Shown: positions 34,558-44,025, numbered from the stretch's first letter. The stretch: 64,000 nt of DNA from Pseudomonas sp. GV071 (GCF_003050835.1 NZ_QAOJ01000002.1:434001-498000); one strand, 5' to 3'. Notes: generated by a model from the sequence alone, not told the origin. Numbers and translations: made by a program.

Positions 34558-34911
34558 TTAGCGATCCATCCACACGCCGCGGTTCTGCTTCTCGCAGGCC
34601 GGCTTGAGGTAGGCCGCGTCGCTGGCCACGCCGTAGTAGTGGATATCCTGCTGGTACGGCGTGCCCGGCACCTTGGCCGAGCGGCACACACCGAACGAGC
34701 CCTGCGGGCATTGCTCGACGTAGTCCACCGAGACTTTCTGCCCCTTCAGCGTCGGCTGGCAGAAACCGGTGTGGAACAGGTTGGGCGGGATGCTGCGGTT
34801 CTGTTGGCAGACTTTCACATCCAGGCGTTCAGCCTGGCTGTGTACCACACAGGCTTCGGCCAGCACCTGGCCAGACAGCAGAAGCAGCAACGGCAACAGC
34901 AGTACGCGCAT
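34558..34911 (-). CDS. small secreted Cys-rich protein of unknown function
   Basis: 117 residues. Signal peptide MRVLLLPLLLLLSGQVLA then EACVVHSQAERLDVKVCQQNRSIPP. The mature part has six cysteines, suggesting three disulphides (CVVH, VCQQ, FCQP, QCPQ, VCRS, ACEK). No domain I can name; homologues in Pseudomonas have been labelled NADH:ubiquinone oxidoreductase, which the sequence does not support. It lies between two COG0523 genes, so a link to metal shortage is possible but unproven. Confidence 0.75.
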   Translation of the reverse strand: MRVLLLPLLLLLSGQVLAEACVVHSQAERLDVKVCQQNRSIPPNLFHTGFCQPTLKGQKVSVDYVEQCPQGSFGVCRSAKVPGTPYQQDIHYYGVASDAAYLKPACEKQNRGVWMDR

Positions 34912-35029
34912 CGAGGGTCTCCAGCGCCGGAAAATTTGCCGGCGACTCTAGCATGCCCAGGCCCGCGCTTGTGCCCGTGCGGCTTTTCACCGATGGTTAG
35001 CCACCGCACAAATCACCGAGAAAAGTACC

Positions 35030-36007
35030 GTGCTCAGCGACATTCCCACGCACCTGATCGCCGGCCCTCTGGGCGCCGGCAAGACCAGCCTGATCCGCCA
35101 ACTGTTGGCGCAGCGCCCGGCCGACGAGCGCTGGGCGGTGCTGATCAACGAGTTTGGCCAGATTGGTCTGGATGCCGCGTTGCTGACCACGGACGACGAC
35201 GGCATTGCCCTGAGCGAAGTGGCTGGCGGCTGCCTGTGCTGCGTCAATGGCGCGCCGTTCCAGATCGGCCTGGCGCGTTTGCTGCGCAAAGCCAAACCGC
35301 ATCGGCTGTTTATCGAGCCGTCGGGCCTGGGTCATCCGGCTGAGTTGTTGCAGCAATTGCGCGAGCCGCCATGGGAAGGGGTGCTGGCCGTGCAACCGAG
35401 CGTGCTGGTGCTGGATGCCGAAGCGCTGGCCGCCGGGCACCCGTTGTCGGATAGCCAGCAGGCGGCGCTCGCCGACGCCGGTTTGCTGGTACTGAACAAA
35501 GCGGAAAATCTGGATGCCGAGACGCGGGAAAAACTCGCCAGCCGCCTGCCAGCACGGCCGCTGTTCTGGACCACTCAGGGCGCGTTGCCGCTGGCCGAGC
35601 TGCCAGGTTTGAGCGCTCGTCCCGGCAGCGCCACCGACGCCGACAAGCTGCCCAGCAGCGCCGCCAGCCTGGCCAGCGTGTGGCTCGACCCCAGCCAGCC
35701 GATCTGCCAGAGCGGCGGCCAGGCTGAAGGCTGGAGCATCGGTTGGCGCTGGCACCCGAGCCAGCAGTTCGAGCTGATGCGGGTACAAATGTGGCTGGCC
35801 ACCTTGCCCTGGCGCCGTGCCAAGCTGGTGCTGCATACCAACGCCGGTTGGCTGTCAGCCAACGCCCTGAACGGCGACGCGTTGCATTGGCAGAGCAGTG
35901 AATGGCGCAAGGATTCGCGGTTAGAGCTGATCTTTAGCGAGCCGCAGGATGAGCAGGCGTTGGGTGGCGGATTTACGCGCTGTCTGTTGGACGGAAATCG
36001 CGGCTAA
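35030..36007 (+). CDS. second COG0523 GTPase (short form)
   Basis: 325 residues. Walker A AGPLGAGKTSLIRQL near residue 12, metal site GGCLCCVNGAPF near 65, EPSGLGHPAELL and NKAENL (a variant of NKxD). Shorter and diverged from the GTPase at 33346. The GTG at 35030 is the best start, but the upstream ribosome site is weak. The last codons (GNRG) and the stop run into REP pair 5. Probably a chaperone for zinc or another metal; no Zur box seen directly upstream. Confidence 0.85.
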   Translation: MLSDIPTHLIAGPLGAGKTSLIRQLLAQRPADERWAVLINEFGQIGLDAALLTTDDDGIALSEVAGGCLCCVNGAPFQIGLARLLRKAKPHRLFIEPSGLGHPAELLQQLREPPWEGVLAVQPSVLVLDAEALAAGHPLSDSQQAALADAGLLVLNKAENLDAETREKLASRLPARPLFWTTQGALPLAELPGLSARPGSATDADKLPSSAASLASVWLDPSQPICQSGGQAEGWSIGWRWHPSQQFELMRVQMWLATLPWRRAKLVLHTNAGWLSANALNGDALHWQSSEWRKDSRLELIFSEPQDEQALGGGFTRCLLDGNRG

Positions 36008-36059
36008 CGCCGCTCCTACGAGCCGGCACAATCCGTAGGAGCGGCTTTAGCCGCGATGC
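35997..36059. repeat. REP pair 5
   Basis: ATCGCGGCTAACGCCGCTCC arm from 35997 and the inverse to 36059. The left arm includes the stop codon of the second COG0523 gene. Confidence 0.88.
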
Positions 36060-36105
36060 TTTTAACCGGTAAACTCCCGGCTGGTTTTTTCAGAAGTCCG
36101 CACCG

Positions 36106-36990
36106 ATGACCGCCTTCACCCTCCACCCTTGGTCCCACGCCAGCTCCGCCCATTTCACCCTGCGTGGCTGGCACAGCGAGCCGAGTGGCAAGCCGTTGCT
36201 GCATTTCCTCCATGGCAATGGTTTTTGCGGGCGTACTTACGAGCCGATGCTCAAGCACCTGGCGGCTGATTTCGATCTGTGGCTGTGTGACATCCAGGGC
36301 CATGGCGAAAGCGACCATGGTGGCCGTTTCCATGGCTGGAACCGCAGCTCCGAGCTGGCGGTGGAGGCGTTCGACGTCGGCCGTGGGCAGTTCGGCGACG
36401 TGCCGCGTTTTGCCCTGGGCCACAGCTTTGGTGGCGTGCTCAGCAGTCTGATTCTGGCCAAGCACCCCGAGCTGTTTCGGCGCGCGGTATTGCTCGACCC
36501 GGTGCTGTTTCCGCCGGCGCTGATTGGTGTCATGGCGGTGTCCGAAGTGCTCGGCCTGCACCGGCGCCACACCATGGCACGCAAGTCGGCGGCGCGGCGC
36601 AAGCACTGGACCGACCGCGCGGCGGCCTATGCCGGGCTGTATGGTCGGGGCACCTTCAAAGGCTGGGAAGACGCCGCGCTATGGGCCTATGTGGAACATG
36701 CGTTGAAAGAGGTCGAGGACGGTGTCGAGCTGAAATGCCGGCCTAGCCGCGAGGCAGAAATCTTCAGCTCCTACCCGCGACGGCTGTGGAGTTCGCTGAA
36801 CAAGATCGTCACCCCCACCGAGATTCTGCACGGCCAGCACAGCTATCCGTTTGTGGCCAAGGCCGTAGCGCGGGTCACCGCGCTCAACAGCCACGTGCGT
36901 GCGCAGGTGGTGGCGGGTGGGCACTGCTTTATGCAGCAGACCCCGCAAGACAGCGCCGAGCGTGTGGGTAGTTTTCTGTTGCCGGGTTAA
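36106..36990 (+). CDS. alpha/beta hydrolase
   Basis: 294 residues, alpha/beta-hydrolase fold. The oxyanion strand FLHGNGFCGRTY, nucleophile elbow GHSFGG (Ser near residue 106) and a late GGHCFMQQ with the catalytic histidine are intact; the acid is probably in DPVLFPP or later. A lid region rich in charged residues (HRRHTMARKSAARRKHW) is near 145. Cytoplasmic. Substrate unknown. Confidence 0.87.
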   Translation: MTAFTLHPWSHASSAHFTLRGWHSEPSGKPLLHFLHGNGFCGRTYEPMLKHLAADFDLWLCDIQGHGESDHGGRFHGWNRSSELAVEAFDVGRGQFGDVPRFALGHSFGGVLSSLILAKHPELFRRAVLLDPVLFPPALIGVMAVSEVLGLHRRHTMARKSAARRKHWTDRAAAYAGLYGRGTFKGWEDAALWAYVEHALKEVEDGVELKCRPSREAEIFSSYPRRLWSSLNKIVTPTEILHGQHSYPFVAKAVARVTALNSHVRAQVVAGGHCFMQQTPQDSAERVGSFLLPG

Positions 36991-37002
36991 AGCCTGCGGG
37001 AA

Positions 37003-37497
37003 TCAGTGCTGCAGTTTGTCGTGCTTGCGGCGCCAGTCGCTGAGTTGCACCACCTGGGCGCTGACCCGCTCGGGCACCACGTCGATGACGGCTTCGGGGG
37101 CTGCGCGTGGCGTTGCCACGGCATCAATGACCACGCTGTCGCCGACCACATTGTGCTGCTCAAGTGGCTGGCCGGGTTTCTCGACAAAGGGATGCGGCGC
37201 CAGCTCGATGTTGCCAACGTGCTGACCAAACATGGTGATGGTGCCGGCATGCCGCTGTTCACTGGTGACGGTGAACTCGAAGCCATACACCCGCGCCAGC
37301 CGTCGCCGACCGCGGGCGTCCGGCAGCAGCGCCACTTTGCGCAGCGCCACGTTGTCGTCGAGCAGAATCACTTCCATGCGTTGGCAGTGCTGTTTCACCC
37401 GTTCCAGGGCGCGCTCACGCAAGCCATGGGCGTGCCATAACCAGGCGGCGCCAGCGGCCAGCAACATCAGCACGAACATATTGCCCAGGGTCAGCAT
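37003..37497 (-). CDS. DUF3301 single-pass membrane protein
   Basis: 164 residues: one N-terminal membrane helix (MFVLMLLAAGAAWLWHAH), then the DUF3301 core RERALERVKQHCQRMEVILLDDNVAL, followed by a more variable tail ending in charged residues. Function unknown. Convergent with the hydrolase, 12 bases apart. Confidence 0.8.
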   Translation of the reverse strand: MLTLGNMFVLMLLAAGAAWLWHAHGLRERALERVKQHCQRMEVILLDDNVALRKVALLPDARGRRRLARVYGFEFTVTSEQRHAGTITMFGQHVGNIELAPHPFVEKPGQPLEQHNVVGDSVVIDAVATPRAAPEAVIDVVPERVSAQVVQLSDWRRKHDKLQH

Positions 37498-37587
37498 GGT
37501 GGTTGCACTCCAACGAGAGGGCCAAGCTTACTCGCCTCCAGCCGGCCAACTCCAGTGTCACTTTTATGCGTCAGCCAGGCGGCGGCT

Positions 37588-39267
37588 TCAGCTGGCCGCC
37601 GGGGTGTGCAGGCCCAGGCGGTCGAACATGATGCGGGCGATTTCGCGCTCGCCCATCACCACCAGATCGGCGCCCTGTTGCTGCAGGTAGTCCACCTCGT
37701 CGTCGAAATGGGCGCGGGCAATGATGTCCAGCTCAGGGTTGGCCGCCCTGGCGTGAATGGCGATCTGCCCGGCCTCCAAGCCGTTGGGGATGGCGATCAG
37801 CAGCCAGCGCGCCTGGGCTACGTTGGCCAACTCCAGTACCCGGCTGCTGGCGGCGTTGCCATGTACCACGCTGTGGCCAACTTCGCGCAGCTCCTGAGCC
37901 TGGGTGCGGTTGTCTTCAATGATCACCAGCGGGATGCCTTCTTCACGCAGGCGCGCACTGATGCGGCTGCCGACCCGGCCGTGGCCGATGAGGATGGCGT
38001 GACCGGTTTCGGTGATCGGCTGGAACTCCTCGGCTGCCTCTTCTTCGACGGTGCCGACCGGTGCGGTGTTTTCCCGCGCATCGAGCCACGGCTGGATGCG
38101 ATCGATCAGGGTGAACAGCATGGGGTTGATGACGATGGACAGAATCGCCCCGGCCAGAACGAAGTCGCGGGCAGCTTCCGGCACCAGGTCCAGGCCCACG
38201 CCCAGGCCGATCAAAATGAACGAGAACTCACCGATCTGGGCCAGGCTGGCCGAGATGGTCAGCGCGGTGCTCAGCGGTTTGCCGAAGGCCAGCACAATCA
38301 ACAGGGCCGCCAGTGATTTGCCGAGCACGATGATCGCCAGGGTGGCCAGTACCAGCAGCGGCTCGTTGATCAGCACCATGGGGTTGAACAGCATGCCCAC
38401 CGAGACGAAGAACAGCACGGCGAAGGCATCGCGCAGTGGCAATGAATCTTCGGCCGCCTTATGGCTGTACTCCGACTCGTTGAGGATCATCCCGGCGAAG
38501 AACGCGCCGAGGGCGAACGACACGCCGAACAGCACCGCCGAGCCATAGGCCACGCCCATGGCAATGGCCAGCACGGCGAGGGTGAACAACTCACGCGAAC
38601 CGGTGCCTGCGCTTTTTTCCAGCAGCCAGGGAATGATTTTGCCGCCGACCACGATCATCAGGGCGACAAAGGCCGCCACCTTGGCCAGGGTAATGCCCAG
38701 TTGTAGCCAGATGCCCTCGTCGGGCGCTGCGTCCTGGCCGCCGAGCACGCCGGCCAGCGCGGGAATCAAGACCAGCGCCACGACCATCACCAGGTCCTCG
38801 ACAATCAGCCAACCCACCGCGATTTTGCCGCGCCGGCTGTCGATCAACTGCCGTGACTCCAGCGCCCGTAGCAACACCACCGTACTGGCCACCGACAGCG
38901 CCAGGCCGAAGATCAGGCCGGCGCCCCAAGGCCAATCCAGCAGCCAGGCCAGGCCCATGCCCATCAGCGTGGCGGCACCGATCTGCACCAGGGCGCCGGG
39001 GATGGCGATGTTTTTCACCGACATCAGGTCTTTCAGGGAAAAGTGCAGCCCGACGCCGAACATCAGCAGGATTACGCCGATTTCCGAGAGTTCATTGGAC
39101 AGGTCTTTGTCGGCGACGAAGCCGGGGGTAAACGGGCCGACCAGGACGCCGGCTAGCAGGTAGCCGACCAGGGGCGACAAACGCAGGCGGTTGGCCAGAG
39201 TGCCGAGCACGAAGGCCAGCACGAAGCCGGTGGCCAGTGCTGCAATCAGGGGGGTGTGATGAACCAT
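37588..39267 (-). CDS. ybaL: monovalent cation:proton antiporter, YbaL/KefB type
   Basis: 559 residues. The first 400 or so form a 12-segment CPA2 exchanger with SPLVGYLLAGVLVGP and LAQIGEFSFILIGLG; a cytoplasmic RCK-N domain follows from about residue 420 (HAILIGHGRVGSRISARL). It moves K+ or Na+ against protons and may be gated by NAD(H). Same subfamily as E. coli YbaL. Single gene. Confidence 0.9.
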   Translation of the reverse strand: MVHHTPLIAALATGFVLAFVLGTLANRLRLSPLVGYLLAGVLVGPFTPGFVADKDLSNELSEIGVILLMFGVGLHFSLKDLMSVKNIAIPGALVQIGAATLMGMGLAWLLDWPWGAGLIFGLALSVASTVVLLRALESRQLIDSRRGKIAVGWLIVEDLVMVVALVLIPALAGVLGGQDAAPDEGIWLQLGITLAKVAAFVALMIVVGGKIIPWLLEKSAGTGSRELFTLAVLAIAMGVAYGSAVLFGVSFALGAFFAGMILNESEYSHKAAEDSLPLRDAFAVLFFVSVGMLFNPMVLINEPLLVLATLAIIVLGKSLAALLIVLAFGKPLSTALTISASLAQIGEFSFILIGLGVGLDLVPEAARDFVLAGAILSIVINPMLFTLIDRIQPWLDARENTAPVGTVEEEAAEEFQPITETGHAILIGHGRVGSRISARLREEGIPLVIIEDNRTQAQELREVGHSVVHGNAASSRVLELANVAQARWLLIAIPNGLEAGQIAIHARAANPELDIIARAHFDDEVDYLQQQGADLVVMGEREIARIMFDRLGLHTPAAS

Positions 39268-39495
39268 GGAATCTCCCGTTTACCGCGCGAAGGGCTGGCC
39301 GCGGTGCAATTCAGTGTGGGCCAGTCTGAAGCAACGCGCTGCCGGTACCTGGGCTGGAGGGGAGGCAGCTGAGGTTTACCGTTGGTCGGCGGCGCGATGC
39401 GGGCCACAGTCTATCGCAGCGAACGTGCCAAACCGGGCGTTGCGTGGTGGGCATTTTTAAACAGGATGTTTACAGGTTGGCTGTGCAGATCAAAA

Positions 39496-39572
39496 GCATC
39501 GCGGCTAAAGCCCCTCCCACATGAATCAACGATACCTGTGGGAGGGGGGCGGCCATCCGATTTAGCCGCGAG
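39496..39572. repeat. diverged REP pair 6
   Basis: GCATCGCGGCTAAAGCCCCT and an inverse arm interrupted by TGTGGGAGGGGGGCGGCC before TTAGCCGCGAGC. It occupies the 316-base gap between the thioesterase and antiporter genes; the remainder of that gap shows no gene. Confidence 0.7.
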
Positions 39573-39583
39573 CTTTTGGGACC

Positions 39584-40075
39584 TTACGCGTGATCGCCAT
39601 CGTCACGAATCTGTTGATAACGCTGCTCCAGCTCCTGGCGCAGCTCACGCCGCTGTTGGGCCTGTTTGAAGCGGCGTTTGCCTTCGACGCTCTCCGGTTC
39701 CAGTGGCTGCACAACCGTAGGTTTGCCGTCATCGCCCACCGCCACCATGGTGAAAAAGCAGCTGTTGGTGTGGCGCACGGAGCGTTCGCGGATGTTCTCG
39801 GTCACCACCTTCACGCCGATTTCCATTGAGGTGCGGCCGGTGAAGTTCACCGAGGCGAGAAAGGTCACCAGCTCGCCGACATGCACCGGCTCGCGGAAAA
39901 TCACCTGGTCCACCGACAAGGTCACTACGTAGGTGCCGGCATAACGGCTGGCGCAGGCGAAAGCCACTTCATCGAGGTATTTGAGCAGCGTCCCTCCGTG
40001 CACATTGCCGGAAAAGTTGGCCATGTCGGGGGTCATCAGGACGGTCATTGTCAGCTGGGAGTTTCCGGGTTCCAT
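39584..40075 (-). CDS. acyl-CoA thioesterase, hot-dog fold
   Basis: 163 residues. The motif NFSGNVHGGTLLKYLDEVAFACASRYAG near residues 20-47 is the active-site helix of YciA/BFIT-type thioesterases, followed by RTSMEIGVKVVTENI. Hydrolyses acyl-CoA in the cytoplasm. The ATG at 40075 opens MEPGNSQLTMTV; the longer frame upstream has no homology. C-terminal tail is charged (RRELRQELEQRY). Confidence 0.9.
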   Translation of the reverse strand: MEPGNSQLTMTVLMTPDMANFSGNVHGGTLLKYLDEVAFACASRYAGTYVVTLSVDQVIFREPVHVGELVTFLASVNFTGRTSMEIGVKVVTENIRERSVRHTNSCFFTMVAVGDDGKPTVVQPLEPESVEGKRRFKQAQQRRELRQELEQRYQQIRDDGDHA

Positions 40076-40233
40076 GGTCGACTCGTATGGCTTGAGGAGA
40101 GAAAGGCCGCCAACCCTAGCGAGCGGCGCCGCCTGGCGCTGTTTGCCATTGGCTATTGGAACGATGGAAAGGAATAGCTCGTCACGCCCCGGCGCGCCAT
40201 GGGGCAGCAAAAAATAGGCAAAAGCCGGGCCGC

Positions 40234-41031
40234 TCAGCGGGTGCCGGCCATACTCTGGGCGCGGCAGGCCGGCTGCTCTTCGCTTAAATCGCTGGCGCTG
40301 CAAGCCAGCCCATAGCGCTGACGCAGCGCCGCCAGCTCGCCGGCATGCTGCTCAAGAAAGCGGTTGAAGCGCTCCAGCAACTGCGGGTGATTGACCGTGC
40401 TCAAGTGGTAGCTGGTGCGCGCCAGCGGCAACGCCGGGTCGGCCAGCAGGCGGTCGTTGGCCTCGCCCATTTTCTGCAATTGCAGGCGCACCACTTCGGC
40501 ATTGGCGTACACCGCGTCGATGCGTCCGCGCAGGGCCATGCGAATCAGCCCGGCAATGTCATTGGCTTCCAGCAGTTGCACCTGGCCGCTGGCGAGCTCG
40601 GCGTCCCAGGCCTGCGGGGTAAAGCCGCGCACGGTGCCGAGCCGTTTCACCGCCGCCAGCCCCAAACCCAGGCGCTCATGCAGCACCAGGCTGGCGTCCA
40701 CCACGTTGATCGCGGCATGGCTGTAATGCAGGCGGCGGTCGCCCTTGAGGTCGCGCGACCATTGCGGGTTGTCGGGGAAGATCATGTCGAGGTTTTCGCT
40801 ATTGAGCAGGTCGTGGTGCAGGCGATTGAGCGGGCGCGGCAACAGTTCGAGCTGCAGGTTCTGCTCGGCGGCAAAACGCTGCAGCAGCTCCACCGCATAG
40901 CCTTCCACCGGCTTGCCAGGCTGCGCGCGGAAGTACGGCATATAGTCGTGGCTCTCAATCCCGACGCGCAGCGTTTCGGCCTGCACCTGGCCGAACATCA
41001 ACAGCGCTGTCAGCACCCACAAAACCCGCAT
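40234..41031 (-). CDS. periplasmic solute-binding protein, amino-acid family (SBP_bac_3)
   Basis: 265 residues. Signal peptide MRVLWVLTALLMFGQVQA, then ETLRVGIESHDYMPYF, the opening strand of family 3 binding proteins, and GYAVELLQRFAAEQN. No permease or ATPase is adjacent, so it may serve a distant transporter or act as a sensor. Three cysteines in the tail are unusual. Next to the glutamine-synthetase-like locus but separated by a large hairpin. Confidence 0.8.
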   Translation of the reverse strand: MRVLWVLTALLMFGQVQAETLRVGIESHDYMPYFRAQPGKPVEGYAVELLQRFAAEQNLQLELLPRPLNRLHHDLLNSENLDMIFPDNPQWSRDLKGDRRLHYSHAAINVVDASLVLHERLGLGLAAVKRLGTVRGFTPQAWDAELASGQVQLLEANDIAGLIRMALRGRIDAVYANAEVVRLQLQKMGEANDRLLADPALPLARTSYHLSTVNHPQLLERFNRFLEQHAGELAALRQRYGLACSASDLSEEQPACRAQSMAGTR

Positions 41032-41112
41032 ACATCCACTCCGAAAACTGGTTCATCAAACGTAGCAGCTGATTTAAAAGTCGAGGGTTTCTGGGCTAGA
41101 GCCAGGCAAGGC

Positions 41113-41171
41113 GAGTACAGGCCGAAAAGCGCAGCGTACTGCAGTACGTGAGCATGTTTCGGCCTGTACTC
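41113..41171. repeat. long inverted repeat between two genes
   Basis: Perfect 15-base arms, GAGTACAGGCCGAAA (41113-41127) and its complement (41157-41171), enclosing a second palindrome CGTACTGCAGTACG (41135-41148). Lies just after the glutamine-synthetase-like gene on its strand, so it probably acts as terminator or belongs to a dispersed repeat family. Confidence 0.85.
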
Positions 41172-41201
41172 AAGGCCGCATGGCCGACGCCCAGGAAGCC
41201 G

Positions 41202-42569
41202 TCAGGCGTGCACCAGGTACCAGCGCCAGTCTTGCTCGCCGACTTCACCCATGAACTCCCGGTATTCAGTGTTCTTGATCGCCAGATAGACCTGAAGGTA
41301 CGCCTCACCAAACGCTTCTTTCGCCCACTCCGACTGTTCCAGCGCCTTCAACGCCGTCAGCCAATCGGTGGGCAGGAACTCGGTCGCCTGGGCATAACCA
41401 TTGCCGGTGATCGGTGCACCGGGATCGAGCTGTTGGCGGATGCCGTGCTGGATGCCGGCGAGAATCGCGGCGGCGGCCAGGTACGGGTTGGCATCGGCGC
41501 CGCAGATGCGGTGTTCGATGTGCCGGCTAATGGCCGAGCCGCCCGGTACGCGCAACGACACGGTGCGGTTGTTGATGCCCCAGGTCAGCGCGAGCGGTGC
41601 GTAGCTGTTGGCCTGGAAACGGCGGAACGAGTTGGCGTTGGGACAGAACAGCGCCAACGAATCCAGCAGGGTGCTCATCATGCCGCCGATGGAGTGGCGT
41701 AGCAGCGGGGTGCCAGCCGGGTCTTCGCTGGCGTAAAGATTGTTGCCCTCGGCGTCGGCCAGGCTCACGTGCATGTGCATGCCGGTGCCGGCCAGGTCAC
41801 CAAACGGCTTGGCCATGAAGCAGGCCTGCAGCCCGTGCTTGTTGGCCACGCCTTTGACCAGGCGCTTGTAGCGCACGCCCTCATCGATGGCTTGCAGGGC
41901 GTCGAAGCGGTGTTCGAGGGTGATCTCCACCTGCCCCGGGGCGTATTCGGAAATCGCCGTGCGTGCCGGTAAACCCTGGGCTTCGCAGGCGTCATACAAG
42001 TCGTTGAGAAACGGCTGCAGCTGTTCCAGCTCGTACACCCCGTACACCTGGGTGGCGTGGGGGCGGGCGCCGTTGGCCTGACGCGCTGGCAGCGGCCGCC
42101 CGTTGTCACCGCGCTCACGGTCGAGCAGGTAGAACTCCAGCTCCACCGCCATCACCGGGTGATAACCCTCGGCTTTCAGGCTATCGATCACCCGCACCAA
42201 CACATGCCGGGGGTCGGCGACGGTGGCCGGCAAGCCGTGTTGCGGGTGCATGCTCACTTGCACCTGGCCGGTGGGCCGTTCGCGCCACGGTTGCAGGGTC
42301 AGGCTGCCGGGCAGCGGATAGGTCCAACAGTCGGCATCGCCAACTTCCCAGACCAGGCCGGTGTCTTCAACGTCATCGCCATTGATGGTCAGGCCGAGGA
42401 TGGTGCTCGGCAGCGGTCGGCCATTGGCGTAGATCGCCAGCAGCTCGTCACGGTGCAGCAGTTTGCCGCGCGGCACGCCGTTGCTGTCGATGATAAACAG
42501 CTCGATGCTGCGCACTTGCGGGTTGGCGGCGAGAAAGTCGCGGGCTTCCTGAATGTCGGCGAAGGCCAT
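41202..42569 (-). CDS. glutamine-synthetase family, gamma-glutamylamine synthetase-like
   Basis: 455 residues of the PuuA/SpuI branch. Seen: the beta-grasp start IELFIIDSNGVPRGKLL, the metal/substrate glutamates in VMAVELEFYLLD, GTGMHMHVSLADAEGNN, and GINNRTVSLRVPGGSAISRHIEHR with the ATP- and glutamate-binding arginines. This branch joins glutamate to an amine as the first step of its breakdown. The ATG at 42569 follows the aminotransferase stop by seven bases; a GTG at 42593 would overlap it. Under the palindromic operators at 44014-44087. The acceptor amine is unknown. Confidence 0.85.
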   Translation of the reverse strand: MAFADIQEARDFLAANPQVRSIELFIIDSNGVPRGKLLHRDELLAIYANGRPLPSTILGLTINGDDVEDTGLVWEVGDADCWTYPLPGSLTLQPWRERPTGQVQVSMHPQHGLPATVADPRHVLVRVIDSLKAEGYHPVMAVELEFYLLDRERGDNGRPLPARQANGARPHATQVYGVYELEQLQPFLNDLYDACEAQGLPARTAISEYAPGQVEITLEHRFDALQAIDEGVRYKRLVKGVANKHGLQACFMAKPFGDLAGTGMHMHVSLADAEGNNLYASEDPAGTPLLRHSIGGMMSTLLDSLALFCPNANSFRRFQANSYAPLALTWGINNRTVSLRVPGGSAISRHIEHRICGADANPYLAAAAILAGIQHGIRQQLDPGAPITGNGYAQATEFLPTDWLTALKALEQSEWAKEAFGEAYLQVYLAIKNTEYREFMGEVGEQDWRWYLVHA

Positions 42570-42576
42570 GGTGGGG

Positions 42577-44007
42577 TTACTCAGTGGTTTCACGGGCGCC
42601 GGGACGTGCCAGCAGTTCGGTCAGAGCCTGGTCGAGGGTGCTCAGCAAGCGGTCGACGTCGGCTGCCGTGGTGTCCGGGCAGCACAGGGTCATGTTGTGG
42701 AACGGGGTGATGAGAATGCCGCGGTTGATCAGGTACAGGTGCAAAGCCATCTGCAGCTCGTCATGGAACGCCGCCTCGGCTTCGGCACCGGTGGCCGGCA
42801 GACGCGTGCAGAACTGGAACTCGCAGCGCGCGCCCAGTTGCGTCACGGACCAGGCCAACTGGTGTTTACCGATCAAGGCGGCAAAACCCTGCGCCAGGCG
42901 CTCGGCCAGCGGCAACATATGCGCGTAGGCCGCCGTGGTCATCACCTCTTCGAGGTTGACGCGCATGCAGTGCATGGCCAGGGCGTTGGCCGACAAGGTG
43001 GTGCCCATGCCGCTGTGGCCGTGGGCCTGGCCATGGCTGCTGGCACGGCTGCGCGCTTCGAGCATGGCCTGGGCCATGGCCGCCGTGCAGCCATACACCG
43101 AACAGGGCACGCCGCCGGCGATGGGTTTGCCGAGGGTGATGAAGTCCGGTTCCAGCGCCCATTCGCGGGTGCAGCCGCCGGGGCCGGTGGAGATGGTGTG
43201 GGTTTCGTCGATGATCAGCAGGGCGCCGTAGCGGCGGGTCAGTTCGCGCAGCTTGGCCAGGTAGCCCGGGGCGGGCAGGACCATGCCGATATTGGTCATC
43301 GCCGGCTCGCACAGCACGGCGGCGACGTCTTCTGTTTGCAGCGCCGCTTCCAGGGCGGCGAGGTCGTTGAACGGCACGCTGCGACTGTGTTCGGTGAGGT
43401 CATAGGCTTGGCCCAGCAAGCCTGGGCGGTGCACGGTTCGGCCGTCCTGGCAGCGCACCATCACATCATCGACGGTGCCGTGGTAGCAGCCATCGAACAC
43501 CAGCAGGGTATTGCGCTGGGTAATGGCGCGCGCCCAACGCACCACGAAGCGGTTGGCGTCGGTGGCGGTGGTTGCCACTTGCCAATAGGGCAGGCCGAAG
43601 CGCTCGGCCAGTAGCTCGCCAACCACCACCGCATCTTCGCCGGGCAACATGGTGGTCAGGCCGTTGGCGCCTTGTTCGGCCAGGGCGCGGGCAATCGGAG
43701 CGGGGGAATGGCCGAACATGCTGCCGGTGTCGCCGAGGCAGAAGTCGACGTACTCATGGCCGTCCACATCATAAAAACGCGCGCCCTGGGCGCGGCTGAC
43801 AAACAGCGGCGAGGGCGTCGACCAATCGCTCATCCAGTGCATCGGCACGCCACCGAACAACGAGCCACGGGCACGCTCGGCGAGGGCGATGGAGTTGGGG
43901 TTGTTGGCGAGAAAACGCGCCCGTTCCTGGGCGGCGAATTCGCCGATTACGCGGTCACTGATGCCACTGGCGGTCATGGAGAACATCTCGTTCGATTTTT
44001 CATACAT
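42577..44007 (-). CDS. class III PLP aminotransferase
   Basis: 476 residues, glutamate-1-semialdehyde/omega-aminotransferase fold. The cofactor lysine is in LGKPIAGGVPCSVYG, preceded by the conserved LIIDETHTI and by GCYHGTVDDVM. N-terminal YVDFCLGDTGSMFGHSPAPIARAL is the usual dimer/PLP phosphate region. First gene of an operon with the glutamine-synthetase-like gene; together they suggest glutamylation and transamination of an amine or beta/omega-amino acid. Start ATG 44007; ATG 43986 is the alternative. Divergent from a FadR-type regulator. Confidence 0.87.
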   Translation of the reverse strand: MYEKSNEMFSMTASGISDRVIGEFAAQERARFLANNPNSIALAERARGSLFGGVPMHWMSDWSTPSPLFVSRAQGARFYDVDGHEYVDFCLGDTGSMFGHSPAPIARALAEQGANGLTTMLPGEDAVVVGELLAERFGLPYWQVATTATDANRFVVRWARAITQRNTLLVFDGCYHGTVDDVMVRCQDGRTVHRPGLLGQAYDLTEHSRSVPFNDLAALEAALQTEDVAAVLCEPAMTNIGMVLPAPGYLAKLRELTRRYGALLIIDETHTISTGPGGCTREWALEPDFITLGKPIAGGVPCSVYGCTAAMAQAMLEARSRASSHGQAHGHSGMGTTLSANALAMHCMRVNLEEVMTTAAYAHMLPLAERLAQGFAALIGKHQLAWSVTQLGARCEFQFCTRLPATGAEAEAAFHDELQMALHLYLINRGILITPFHNMTLCCPDTTAADVDRLLSTLDQALTELLARPGARETTE

Positions 44008-44013
44008 GCTGAT

Positions 44014-44025
44014 TTGTGATCACAG
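44014..44025. promoter_or_regulatory. palindromic operator 1 (TTGTGATCACAG)
   Basis: Core TGTGATCACA (44015-44024) lies 7-18 bases upstream of the aminotransferase ATG. Identical core at 44077-44086; the two cores are 62 bases apart, close to six helical turns. Likely site of the divergent GntR-family regulator. Confidence 0.7.
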
